Assembly (NCBI GenBank): GCA_947572405.1
Contig: CANPBV010000034.1
Location: forward strand, 1-13,849
Reading direction: 5' to 3'
Source of the DNA: an uncultured Mycoplasmatota bacterium
GTDB lineage: Bacteria; Bacillota_I; Bacilli_A; RF39; UBA660
DNA: 13,849 nt
In this document: positions 6,084 through 13,311 of the stretch, piece by piece
Position numbering within the stretch: position 1 is the first letter of the stretch
Layout of the letters: every line of letters begins with the position of its first letter
Made by a program: the position numbers and the translations under genes
The notes under the pieces: generated by a model
Seen by the model: the letters and a program-made list of their open reading frames with translations, nothing else
Databases searched by the model: none
Told to the model about the DNA's origin: nothing

Positions 6084-6989
6084 TTATCTTCTATTAACAC
6101 TTATCATTTCGATTTGGTCTGTTAGCTGCTCAATTCTAGAAATAATTCTTCCAGCTTTGACAACATCAATGCTCTTTTTCCCACAACTAAAGTGTTCCTC
6201 TAAAAGCTTCATATCCAAATTCGAAGTAAAAAAGGTAGGTAGCTTCGCATCCATTCTATATTGAAGTAATGGGCAAAGAATTTCATCTCTTCCCCATTCA
6301 GTTGTTACCTCAGCTCCAATATCATCAATTAACAGTAATGGTGCTTTTTTTACTGCTTCATATTTTTCTTTAAAGTCTGTTCCAAATGATGCTTTTAAAT
6401 CCCTTAGGAATTCTGGCCAGAAAATAAGAGCACTTTTTATATTTTTACGGGCGAGTTCAGTAAGCATAGCAACAATAAAAAAACTTTTTCCAGAACCATA
6501 GTTTCCATATAAATAAAGTCCTTTCTGATTGGTTCCATAATTTTTAAGAAAGCTTTGTAGCCATTTAATCGCTGGATATCTATTTTTGTCTGTTGTATCA
6601 ATATTTTTCATAGAGGCATTTAATAATTCATCTGGAATTTCAAATGTCTGCATATTTTCTTTATATTTTGATTTTTCATCTAACTGTTTTTTATATTTAC
6701 ATACTTGGTATTCAAAGGATAAAATATTTTCTAGAATGCAAGGTAAATAAGCAAGTCCCCTCATCTTATTTTGGCATTCTAAAATGCTCTTACAGTTCTT
6801 GCAATGCCCATATTCTTCTGCGCATTCTTCCAATCTAGAAGTATATTTCATAAGTTCTTTTTTAGAAAGAGGCAAATTTGAAACAAGTTCAAAAAAAGAT
6901 TCATTTTTTAAAGCCTCATCATAAGCAATACTTAATTGCTCTTCTAGCTTATTGCCCTGATATTTTAGTTTATCTTTTATTTGCCTCAT
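6084..6989 (-). CDS. dnaI: DnaI helicase loader (AAA+ ATPase)
   Basis: DnaI loads the replicative helicase at the origin and at restart sites. The 301-residue product has an N-terminal helicase-binding region with a cysteine cluster fit for zinc (C56, H62, C63, C66, C72), then a AAA+ domain. The latter has Walker A GNYGSGKS (162-169), Walker B LLLIDDIG (218-225), sensor 1 FFTSN (253-257) and a C-terminal RIISRIEQL segment. ATG 6989 is preferred over the TTG at 6992 because the AAGGAGG inside the end of dnaB is better spaced from it. The dnaB stop and dnaI start overlap as TGATG, so translation is probably coupled. Confidence 0.95.
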   Translation of the reverse strand: MRQIKDKLKYQGNKLEEQLSIAYDEALKNESFFELVSNLPLSKKELMKYTSRLEECAEEYGHCKNCKSILECQNKMRGLAYLPCILENILSFEYQVCKYKKQLDEKSKYKENMQTFEIPDELLNASMKNIDTTDKNRYPAIKWLQSFLKNYGTNQKGLYLYGNYGSGKSFFIVAMLTELARKNIKSALIFWPEFLRDLKASFGTDFKEKYEAVKKAPLLLIDDIGAEVTTEWGRDEILCPLLQYRMDAKLPTFFTSNLDMKLLEEHFSCGKKSIDVVKAGRIISRIEQLTDQIEMISVNRR

Positions 6990-8278
6990 CAAGCTACCTC
7001 CTTATACTCTTTTAATAGCTCTTCTATTTCTGCTTGTTCCTCTTTACTCGCTTCACCACTAGATAAGTTTTCTTTAAACCAAGATGGTTTAGAAACCATT
7101 CTTTTACTTCCTTGCTTTTCTGCTCTACCTTTTCGTTTCTTATGTTCTACTTCCGCTATCCTCATCGCATCTTCTACTGTTTCTATCCTGCTTTTCTTCC
7201 ATTGGCTAGCAATTGGTTCTATAAAAGCTTTTAAAAGTTTATTGTTGTTAATTTTTAAAACATAATCAATCAAGACATTTACAACACCTGGATTCAGATT
7301 GAAATCAATTAATAAATATTCTAAGATTGCCAAGTCACCTTTGCTAGGAGCTACATCTTTATATTTACTTGATAAAAAATCAAATGGGGATGTTGTTTCA
7401 AAAAAGTAAATGGCTTGTGCTCTTAAGGAATGATCTCCGATTGGTTTCCTCAAATATTCCGGTTGGGTCCTGTAAACTAATCCTGGAAGCTTTCCATAAT
7501 GATCAAACTGATAGAACTTGCGACTATTTTTTCTTAATGCCTCTTTATCAATTGTATGTTTTTCACTAATAGAATTTCTGATAATTTCTACTAACATATC
7601 TTCTGTAAAATCGTAAATGAAAGAAAGTTTCATAATTAAATCCTTGGTATCTTTGGTAATACTTCTTTTATTTAATAATTCATCGGGTATCATTTCTAAT
7701 ACCACCTGTAATTCATATTTTGGAATAATATTCATCCCTAGTTTATTTTTATCCCTGACATTTTCTATATTGATATTTATATTACTTCCTGCCTTAAAAA
7801 CAGAATTAAAGCTAGTAGTAATTTCTGTATAAGAAGCAAGATTTAATTTAGGAATTTTAAAGTAATCAACTGTTTTTTCAAACTCCAATTTTCCGATTGT
7901 TGTATATAAGGAAGTGGCTAAAATTGGATTCCCCAAAAACTCTTTTGCAGAAAGCGGAGAATACAATTCATAAAGATATGTATTCACATGTTCTTCTTTC
8001 AAAAAGGTTTTTAATAGCCCAATTGCTTCTAGTTTACTGCGTGCTTCCTCAACTTCTGATAAACTAATTCCCATATTTGTCATAATATGATGATGAGTCC
8101 ATTCACAAGATAAAAGTTCACTTTTATCTAAATAAGACCATAGAGTAAAATAAAAACTAATGGCTTGATATCCTATAATGGGTTGATATAAAGTAATCAA
8201 AAGCTTTCTATCATAATCATTCAATATGGTTTTATTAATAACAATATATGTATCGGCAGGTAAAAGTCCCTTCATCAT
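6989..8278 (-). CDS. dnaB: DnaB-type replication initiation and membrane attachment protein
   Basis: This is the Gram-positive DnaB (not the helicase), which works with DnaD and DnaI to load the replicative helicase. The 429-residue product has an N-terminal winged-helix region (about 10-110) and a C-terminal DnaB_2/DnaD-like domain (about 298-385) with the family pattern GVVNVLIDYVLKINNNKL followed by IASQWKKSRIETVEDAM. A basic and then acidic tail ends the protein. Two adjacent ATG codons (8278 and 8275) follow GGAAGTG; the further ATG at 8290 has no ribosome site, so I give 8278. A consensus promoter lies upstream. In Bacillus nrdR precedes dnaB; here an XRE regulator does. Confidence 0.93.
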   Translation of the reverse strand: MMKGLLPADTYIVINKTILNDYDRKLLITLYQPIIGYQAISFYFTLWSYLDKSELLSCEWTHHHIMTNMGISLSEVEEARSKLEAIGLLKTFLKEEHVNTYLYELYSPLSAKEFLGNPILATSLYTTIGKLEFEKTVDYFKIPKLNLASYTEITTSFNSVFKAGSNININIENVRDKNKLGMNIIPKYELQVVLEMIPDELLNKRSITKDTKDLIMKLSFIYDFTEDMLVEIIRNSISEKHTIDKEALRKNSRKFYQFDHYGKLPGLVYRTQPEYLRKPIGDHSLRAQAIYFFETTSPFDFLSSKYKDVAPSKGDLAILEYLLIDFNLNPGVVNVLIDYVLKINNNKLLKAFIEPIASQWKKSRIETVEDAMRIAEVEHKKRKGRAEKQGSKRMVSKPSWFKENLSSGEASKEEQAEIEELLKEYKEVA

Positions 8279-8326
8279 AATCACTTCCATAGATAACTAA
8301 CTTTTATGGTTTTCTCTTCTGCTCTT

Positions 8327-8355
8327 ATTATATAGAACATCAATTTTTGTGTCAA
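8327..8355 (-). promoter_or_regulatory. Consensus sigma-A promoter of dnaB-dnaI
   Basis: TTGACA (8355-8350) and TATAAT (8332-8327) are both perfect, with a 17-bp spacer on the minus strand. Transcription would start near 8320, about 40 bases before dnaB. Confidence 0.92.
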
Positions 8356-8382
8356 CCATTTTTCCAGACATATTCTCAAAAG

Positions 8383-8411
8383 AAAAAGAGAAGGTCTATT
8401 CACTTTTCTCT
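8383..8411 (-). terminator. Possible terminator at the end of the 71-residue XRE gene
   Basis: AGAGAA/TTCTCT (8387-8392 / 8406-8411) can pair across a 13-base loop, followed on the minus strand by TTTTT. The stem is short and overlaps the last codons, so the call is tentative. Confidence 0.4.
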
Positions 8412-8611
8412 ATTTCTATATAGTCTTCATAAAAGATTGCATCTGGCTTCATTTGAAAAATGGTCGCTATTTTGATTGCCATTGCATAAGATAGTCTTCT
8501 TGTGCGATTTTCTAATTGGCAATAAAACGGCTTACTAATTCCTAATTTCTCACTCATTTGTTTGGCCGTATATTTTTTCTGGCACCTTAATTCTTTTAAA
8601 TGATTTGACAT
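8396..8611 (-). CDS. XRE-family helix-turn-helix regulator, 71 residues
   Basis: The whole protein is a Cro/C1-type DNA-binding domain. Helices 2-3 are TAKQMSEKLGISKPFYCQLE (about 15-34) and the family ending MAIKIATIFQMKPDAIFYE follows. It has no effector domain. GGGAGGA precedes ATG 8611. It faces away from a second XRE gene, and the shared spacer holds AGTGTACT repeats close to its -10 box, so autoregulation is likely. Its targets are unknown. It resembles regulators found in mobile elements, but no phage or conjugative genes lie nearby. Confidence 0.88.
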   Translation of the reverse strand: MSNHLKELRCQKKYTAKQMSEKLGISKPFYCQLENRTRRLSYAMAIKIATIFQMKPDAIFYEDYIEIEKSE

Positions 8612-8635
8612 GTTCTTCCTCCCACTGTACTTTCC

Positions 8636-8666
8636 ATTATATCACAAAGTGTACTCATAGTGTACT
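8636..8666 (-). promoter_or_regulatory. XRE promoter with AGTGTACT direct-repeat operator
   Basis: On the minus strand TATAAT (8641-8636) serves the 71-residue XRE gene, with only a weak -35 (TACACT). Two perfect AGTGTACT direct repeats (8648-8655 and 8659-8666) start 11 bp apart and cover the spacer and -35. A partial copy (ACTGTACT) lies at 8624-8631. The arrangement suits two regulator molecules bound on the same helix face. Confidence 0.6.
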
Positions 8667-8746
8667 GTTTTTCTATTTCTTTTATGAGAAAATATTAGTA
8701 GGAAGTGGAAATATTTACCAGTTTTTCAGATTTTAGAGGTGTTAAT

Positions 8747-8986
8747 ATGATTAATAACAAAGACTTAAATTCTCAATATACCATTTTTAGTGACAATGTT
8801 AAATTCTATAGAAAACAAAGCAAGCTGACACAAGAACAACTTGCAGAATTAGCAGATCTCAGTATTTCCTATGTCAAACAAATTGAGTCCAATAATGAAT
8901 ATAAAAATATTTCACTTACTACTATTTTAAAAATTTCGAAAGCTTTGGATATTGGAGTTACAACTTTATTCTACCACAGAAAGTAA
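8747..8986 (+). CDS. XRE-family helix-turn-helix regulator, 79 residues
   Basis: This protein is a single Cro/C1-type domain: NVKFYRKQSKLTQEQLAELA, then a recognition segment around SISYVKQIESN and the ending ILKISKALDIGVTTLFYH. ATG 8747 is chosen because AGAGGTG (8735-8741) lies 5 bases upstream; the GTG at 8705 lacks a comparable fit to the family. It diverges from the other XRE gene, but the two proteins are not close copies of each other. I see no convincing plus-strand promoter. Whether it binds the AGTGTACT repeats cannot be told from sequence. Confidence 0.88.
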   Translation: MINNKDLNSQYTIFSDNVKFYRKQSKLTQEQLAELADLSISYVKQIESNNEYKNISLTTILKISKALDIGVTTLFYHRK

Positions 8987-9014
8987 AAGAATGATTCAAA
9001 AATCACTCTTTTTT
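8987..9014. terminator. Bidirectional terminator between converging XRE and yebC genes
   Basis: A 10-position stem with one mismatch (8987-8996 / 9001-9010) encloses loop CAAA. A T run follows on the plus strand and another, from the opposing A run, on the minus strand, so it can end both genes. Confidence 0.75.
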
Positions 9015-9015
9015 A

Positions 9016-9732
9016 TTATAACTGAACATTATGGTAGACATGTGTAACATCTTCAATTTCATCTAACATTACAAGTAAGCGATTGAAATACATAAGGTCA
9101 TCACCTTCTAATGTAATTTTATCTTTTGGAATAAATGTGATTTCATCTAAGTCAAATTGGACTGTTGGAAATACTTTTAAGATTGATTCTTTCATAGCAT
9201 ATAAATCCGTTGGTGCACCATATACTACTACACTATCTTCTTCTGTTTCAATATCCTCTATTTCTATGCCTTCATTAAGTAGTGCTTCTAATGCTGCTTC
9301 TTCGCCCAACCCTTTGAAGCTTATCACACAAACATGGTCATACATATAAGAAGCACTTCCCATACTTCCTACTTTACTATTGCATTTATTAAGCGCAGCC
9401 CTAATACTACTAATAGATCGATTTACATTGTCTGTTAAACATTCTACGATAAGCGTTGATCCATTTGGACCAAATAGTTCATATCTAACTTCATCATAAG
9501 ATTCATCCGCTCCACTACTTACTTTGTCGATTGCTCTTTTGATAATATCAGAAGGCACTTGTTCTTTTTTTGCTCTTTCTAATAATCGTTTTAATACTGC
9601 ATTACTAGCAGGTTCTGTTCCCCCTGTTTTGGCTGCTTGATAAATTTCTCTTGCATACATTGAATATAGTTTGGCTTTGGCTGCGCCCGTTTTTTGAATA
9701 CTTGCTTTTCTTACTTCATAGGCTCTTCCCAT
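9016..9732 (-). CDS. yebC: YebC/PmpR family protein, YebC2 (YeeN/YeeI) type
   Basis: The 238-residue product is a full-length YebC/TACO1 family member. It has an N-terminal helical region (MGRAYEVRKASIQKTGAAK; then LYSMYAREIYQAAKTGG), the conserved VPSDIIKRAIDK at about 60-71, and the middle motif YELFGPNGSTLIVECLTDN. The MGR start and the lack of the SKWANI block point to the YeeN/YeeI subgroup (YebC2). Older work called the family a transcription regulator; recent work describes YebC2 as a ribosome-associated factor relieving stalls at proline runs. AGAGGGA precedes ATG 9732 and a good promoter lies at 9760-9788. It is monocistronic. Confidence 0.93.
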   Translation of the reverse strand: MGRAYEVRKASIQKTGAAKAKLYSMYAREIYQAAKTGGTEPASNAVLKRLLERAKKEQVPSDIIKRAIDKVSSGADESYDEVRYELFGPNGSTLIVECLTDNVNRSISSIRAALNKCNSKVGSMGSASYMYDHVCVISFKGLGEEAALEALLNEGIEIEDIETEEDSVVVYGAPTDLYAMKESILKVFPTVQFDLDEITFIPKDKITLEGDDLMYFNRLLVMLDEIEDVTHVYHNVQL

Positions 9733-9759
9733 TTTAATTCCCTCTTTCTAAACAGTACT

Positions 9760-9788
9760 ATTTTATCTTAAAATCTTTTCTTTTTCAA
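9760..9788 (-). promoter_or_regulatory. Sigma-A promoter of yebC
   Basis: TTGAAA (9788-9783) and TAAAAT (9765-9760) are 17 bp apart on the minus strand, with a leader of about 20 bases to the start codon. Confidence 0.75.
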
Positions 9789-9987
9789 GCCAGAGAAAAT
9801 ATCTTTCGACTGTTAATCCCAATACTTTTTTTGACAATTTAACTAAATTATTATGTTAGATATTGGTTAAGCAATCACCTCCCTATATTTTTCATTTGCA
9901 ATACGAAATGGTATTCCTGGCTCATCAATTTAGAATCACAAACTTCAATTTTGGATTTTCCATTTTAAAACGACATGTTTTATGAAA
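9789..9987. other. Gap between rnc and yebC with an orphan Shine-Dalgarno
   Basis: No credible gene is visible. On the minus strand GGGAGGTGATT (9883-9873), a very strong SD, is followed only by a 7-codon TTG frame. On the plus strand TTGACA (9831-9836) with a weak TGTTAG 17 bp on would transcribe across that SD in antisense. A minus-strand run of 20 open codons (VLGLTVERYFLWLEKEK..., within about 9769-9834) has no start. These may be remains of a lost small gene or antisense pair. Confidence 0.35.
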
Positions 9988-10677
9988 TCATTTCCTTTCC
10001 TCGTTCGCACACATTCCTCCATCTTGTGCTTTTTTTAACGCATCTTTTGCAGCTTCCTGTTCCGCTTCTTTTTTACTTCTAGCACTTCCTACCCCATATC
10101 GAATAGAATCAATTCTAACTTCTACTGTAAATAGCTTGTTATGGGCTGGTCCCTCTTCCTTCACGATGACATATTCAAGACTTCGTTTATCTGTCTGTAC
10201 CAGTTCTTGAAGTACTGACTTATAATCATGGATATAATCCAATTTATGAGTTTCAATCATAGGAACAATATGTGTATTTAAAAATTCAGTCACTATCTCT
10301 ATTCCCTTATCTAGGAAAAGAGCTCCTATTAACGCTTCAAAAATATCCGCTACAATAGCCTTTCTAAATTTTCCGCCATTTTCCTCTTCGCCCTTCCCAA
10401 GTAATAATTCTTCATTCAATTTTAATTTCAAAGAATATTCATAAAGAGCCTCTTCACAGACATAGTGGGCCCGTAGTTTTGTCATCATGCCTTCATCATA
10501 TTCTGTATTACGATATAAGTAATTGCTCATGAATAATTCTAATACCGCATCTCCCAAATATTCTAACCTTTCATAACTTTCTAATCCATGTTCATTCGCA
10601 TAGGATGTATGAGTAAATGCCCTTTTGTATAATGATTCATGATTGGTTTGTATATTTAATGTTTCTAATATTTTCAC
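9988..10677 (-). CDS. rnc: Ribonuclease III
   Basis: RNase III cuts double-stranded RNA, including rRNA precursors and sense-antisense duplexes. The 229-residue product has the signature ERLEYLGDAVL (36-46) and the four metal-binding acids E39, D43, D111 and E114 in the expected places. A double-stranded RNA-binding domain fills about 150-217, ending SARSKKEAEQEAAKDALKK. GTG 10677 is preferred because AGGTGAT precedes it at good spacing; the ATG at 10707 overlaps the -10 box region and adds ten residues with no ribosome site. rnc often sits with acpP, smc or ftsY; here it is alone and divergent from yidD. Confidence 0.95.
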   Translation of the reverse strand: MKILETLNIQTNHESLYKRAFTHTSYANEHGLESYERLEYLGDAVLELFMSNYLYRNTEYDEGMMTKLRAHYVCEEALYEYSLKLKLNEELLLGKGEEENGGKFRKAIVADIFEALIGALFLDKGIEIVTEFLNTHIVPMIETHKLDYIHDYKSVLQELVQTDKRSLEYVIVKEEGPAHNKLFTVEVRIDSIRYGVGSARSKKEAEQEAAKDALKKAQDGGMCANEERK

Positions 10678-10690
10678 TTTATCACCTGTC

Positions 10691-10701
10691 AATATTATAT
10701 C
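10691..10701 (-). promoter_or_regulatory. Possible extended -10 promoter of rnc
   Basis: TGATATAAT on the minus strand fits an extended -10 (TGnTATAAT); the -35 is poor. Transcription would start about at the SD, leaving a very short leader, so an upstream promoter is possible. Confidence 0.4.
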
Positions 10702-10730
10702 AAACATTTATGGATACAGAAAAGAAATAT

Positions 10731-10759
10731 TTTACAATTGGTGTAAATTTTAGTATAAT
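10731..10759 (+). promoter_or_regulatory. Sigma-A promoter of the yidD-lipoprotein frame
   Basis: TTTACA (10731-10736) and TATAAT (10754-10759) are 17 bp apart. The start point would be near 10766, at or next to the likely yidD ATG (10767), so the message may be leaderless or nearly so. The -10 also overlaps the alternative ATG at 10758. Confidence 0.75.
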
Positions 10760-10766
10760 GAGAAAG

Positions 10767-11852
10767 ATGAAAAAGATATTAATATGGTTGATAAGGGGTT
10801 ACCAAAACATTCCAGGTAATTTTCATGGGTTGTGTAGACATATTCCTACTTGCTCTAATTATGCAATCGAAGCAATCAACAAATATGGTTCTTTGAAAGG
10901 TTGTTTTTTGGCAATAAAGAGAATACTGCGATGTAATCCATTTGGCACTAATGGATATGATCCTGTACCTGAAAGGAAGCGAAAAATGAAAAAATTTTTA
11001 TTATTAATGATAACTGGTTTGATAGCGATGACTTCTACTGGTTGTTTAAAACGAGATGATTTAGAAAATATTACAATTCACACGACTGTTTACCCAGTAG
11101 GTTACATTACCGAACGACTCTATGGAGAACATAGTTCAATTTATAGTATTTATCCAGCTGGAGTAAATCCGAGAGAATATAAGTTAACGGATAAGGAAAT
11201 TAAAGACTATAGTAAATCCAAATTATTTATTTTTAATGGTTTATCAGAAGAAAAGGATTATGTTCAAAAATTGTTCCATCATAACAAAAGGCTCAAAATC
11301 ATAGATACAACCTCTAGTATGGAAGCAACTTATGGCGAAGAAGAGCTTTGGCTGGATCCTTCTAATTTTTTAATGCTCGCGGGAAACATTAAAAATGGTT
11401 TTAATGAATATATTACAAATCACTATTTAAAAAATGAAATTGAAGAAAATTATCAAAATTTAAAAATTGAAATATCTGCTTTAGATGCGGAAATAAGTAC
11501 CATGTATGAGAACAGTTCTAAAAAAACAATTGTTGTTGCAGATGATGTTTTTAAATTTTTAGAAAAGTATGGTTTTACTGTCTATTCTTTAGAAGAAAAT
11601 GAAAATTTGACAGAAAAAACTTTAGCCGATGTAACATCCCTAATTAATAATGGACAAATTCATTACATATTTGCCAAAGAACATGAAGAAAATTCAAAAA
11701 CAGTTGAGACATTCTTAAATGAAGGAAAGGTAGAAGTACTAGGGCTACATATGTTATCCAATATTACAGAAGAAGAAAAAAATAATGGGGAAGATTATAT
11801 CACCATTATGAATAAAAATTTAGAACTTTTAAAGCAGGAACTATATGATTAA
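10767..11852 (+). CDS. yidD: YidD continuous in frame with a ZnuA-like lipoprotein
   Basis: One open frame of 361 codons joins two proteins. Residues 1-73 are a complete YidD, the factor that aids insertion of membrane proteins with YidC: an amphipathic start MKKILIWLIRGYQN, then CRHIPTCSNYAIEAINKYG, RILRCNPF and GYDPVP. YidD is normally 70-85 residues and stops soon after DPVP. Here ERKRK leads straight into the start of a lipoprotein at residue 74 (10986) with no stop. ATG 10767 matches the family start; ATG 10758 is possible but lies in the -10 box. Either the product is a true fusion with an internal membrane segment, or YidD lost its stop and the lipoprotein is mostly made from its own ribosome site. 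A base-call error is unlikely to remove a stop without breaking either domain, but it is not excluded. Confidence 0.8.
   Translation: MKKILIWLIRGYQNIPGNFHGLCRHIPTCSNYAIEAINKYGSLKGCFLAIKRILRCNPFGTNGYDPVPERKRKMKKFLLLMITGLIAMTSTGCLKRDDLENITIHTTVYPVGYITERLYGEHSSIYSIYPAGVNPREYKLTDKEIKDYSKSKLFIFNGLSEEKDYVQKLFHHNKRLKIIDTTSSMEATYGEEELWLDPSNFLMLAGNIKNGFNEYITNHYLKNEIEENYQNLKIEISALDAEISTMYENSSKKTIVVADDVFKFLEKYGFTVYSLEENENLTEKTLADVTSLINNGQIHYIFAKEHEENSKTVETFLNEGKVEVLGLHMLSNITEEEKNNGEDYITIMNKNLELLKQELYD
10986..11852 (+). CDS. ZnuA-like substrate-binding lipoprotein (internal start)
   Basis: Read from ATG 10986 this is a 288-residue lipoprotein with signal MKKFLLLMITGLIAMTSTGC and lipidated C20. AAAGGAAG (10972-10979), 6 bases upstream, is a good internal SD. 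The mature part follows the ZnuA/TroA pattern: TTVYPVGYITERLYG, PAGVNPREYKL, LWLDPSN, VFKFLEKYGF and the ending NITEEEKNNGEDYITIMNKN. The usual metal ligands are changed: R63 stands where the first histidine is expected, E119 or E120 before WLDP, and D186 in place of the third histidine. No permease or ATPase gene adjoins it. It may bind another ligand, bind metal differently, or have a structural role. The family call is good; zinc transport is not supported. Confidence 0.8.
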   Translation: MKKFLLLMITGLIAMTSTGCLKRDDLENITIHTTVYPVGYITERLYGEHSSIYSIYPAGVNPREYKLTDKEIKDYSKSKLFIFNGLSEEKDYVQKLFHHNKRLKIIDTTSSMEATYGEEELWLDPSNFLMLAGNIKNGFNEYITNHYLKNEIEENYQNLKIEISALDAEISTMYENSSKKTIVVADDVFKFLEKYGFTVYSLEENENLTEKTLADVTSLINNGQIHYIFAKEHEENSKTVETFLNEGKVEVLGLHMLSNITEEEKNNGEDYITIMNKNLELLKQELYD

Positions 11853-11893
11853 TTACACATAATTGATCAAAAAGAATGAAATAAATTTCGTTT

Positions 11894-11916
11894 GCTACCC
11901 TAATGGGTGCTTTTTT
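11894..11916 (+). terminator. Terminator of the yidD-lipoprotein gene
   Basis: GC(T)ACCC / GGGTGC (11894-11900 / 11905-11910), one bulged T and loop TAAT, followed by six T, 42 bases past the stop. Confidence 0.85.
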
Positions 11917-12012
11917 GTTATCGTGTAATGTAACGATATGAACGAATCCAATCAAAGCAGACAGTTTATAAAAAATATTCTAACGCCTGAATCCAATTTT
12001 ATATTGAATTGA

Positions 12013-12040
12013 GCTTTTATATTTTAGGGCATATAAAAGC
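12013..12040. repeat. 10-bp perfect hairpin
   Basis: GCTTTTATAT (12013-12022) and ATATAAAAGC (12031-12040) enclose the 8-base loop TTTAGGGC. No T run follows on either strand, so it is not a typical terminator. Confidence 0.7.
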
Positions 12041-12069
12041 CTTGTTATAATCATATGTTTTTCAATAAA

Positions 12070-12082
12070 ATGAGGGCCTCAT
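12070..12082. repeat. 13-bp perfect palindrome
   Basis: ATGAGG-G-CCTCAT reads the same on both strands around one central base. It may be an operator or a relic of a mobile element end; nothing shows which. Confidence 0.6.
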
Positions 12083-12109
12083 TCCAACACTTTTTTATAA
12101 AAATCAATA

Positions 12110-13311
12110 ATGGAAGAACTTGAAGAAGTTGGCTTTGATGATATTGTTGTTGAAAATATAACATACAAGAAAAATAGTGTCAAATATTACAAAGACTTAT
12201 AGCATATCAAGAAACTGATTTTGATAAACCAACTGAAGAATAAGAACAAGCAATTTCTTTTTTTCAAGACTTGTATAGTTTTGATGATGAATTCTATGCA
12301 GATTTTTTATTCAATGCTTTCAATAACAGAAGAGGAAATGATATTTTAAATGTAATTGAAACAAGTGATATAGAACATAAAGAAGAAATAGCAAATCATA
12401 TCTGTGATATATTAGTTATGAAAACAAATAACAAAAAAATATTTCAATTTTATAAAAACAATGTTTTGCCTAATTTTGAAATAGCATTTAAACAAAACTA
12501 TGTTGATTTTGATATAACTAAAGATGATGAGCGAACTGAAAAGATTAAACAAAATATACTTACTACTTTAACAAGTTTTGTTATTGAGTTTATTTCGATT
12601 GGAAATAGACTTGATATAAAAGAAGAAAAAGAAAAGGAAATTTTTAATTTCTTATTTAGTGATAATGAAGATATTAAAGAGGCAGTCGCTTGGCACTATA
12701 TAGAACAATTTATTGGAATATATGAAAGTAATGATTTTCAAGAATATTTAAAATCTAACAAAAAAGATGCTTTTGACATAATGATAAAAACCGATAGAGA
12801 AATAACAAAAGAAATAGAAATACAAGAAAAATATGACACTATGGGAACAAAAATAACTGAAATAATGCATTATGGTATTATACCAATTTTAGAGCATTTA
12901 AACGAACAAAAAACAATCGTTTTTAATCCTTGTTCACCTAATATGAAAATTCAAAAAATATCTAATAACACATTAAAATTTATAGGAAAAATGATAGTTA
13001 GTTTTGCCGAAGTCTATTTGAGTGATATTGAAGGTAGCAAAAATAAAACTGTTGATTTTATAGAATATTTATTTTTAGATTTAAATGATGAAACTAAAGA
13101 AAAAAAAGATGAATTTTGTAGAAGAATAAACTCATTTTTACACTATTATGACAGCATAGATTTTGAAAACGCCGACTTTGATAAATTTTATATTAATGCT
13201 TATAGTAGCAAAGAAACTACTAGGAAAGAAGCAAGAAGAAAACTATTTCAGAAACAACTGGTACAATTATTTGTCATAGTAAATTGTCTTTTAAAATATG
13301 GGGTAATATAA
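12110..13311 (+). pseudogene. Unrecognised helical protein gene, broken near the 5' end and at the 3' end
   Basis: The longest intact piece runs from TTG 12271 to TAA 13309-13311 (346 codons), but the protein sense extends upstream. ATG 12110 opens a frame encoding MEELEEVGFDDIVVENITYK and on to YYKDL; a stop (12200-12202) and frameshift there lead to AYQETDFDKPTEE in the downstream frame, then an in-frame TAA (12241-12243), then EQAISFFQDL joining the long piece. No SD precedes 12110 or 12271. The protein looks all-helical, acidic and lysine-rich, with no membrane segment and no motif I recognise. From about residue 320 (near 13225) the DNA reads as IS1595 transposase in another frame, so the native C-terminus is probably lost. 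It could be accessory or defence cargo, but nothing in the sequence shows this. Confidence 0.6.

Larger units (their letters stand above)
11917..12109. other. Gap with inverted repeats, no gene seen
   Basis: No open frame or RNA gene is recognisable. It holds a 10-bp hairpin (12013-12040) and a 13-bp palindrome (12070-12082). A TATAAT (12046-12051) lacks a good -35. Confidence 0.5.

Noticed and set aside
9769..9834. Small protein VLGLTVERYFLWLEKEK... upstream of yebC
   Set aside because: It has no start codon with an SD, is preceded by stops, and overlaps the yebC promoter; probably chance or a relic.
10617..10757. Long N-terminal extension of YidD back to 10617
   Set aside because: It overlaps the start of rnc on the other strand and precedes the mapped-looking promoter, and YidD family proteins start at MKK.. 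as at 10767.
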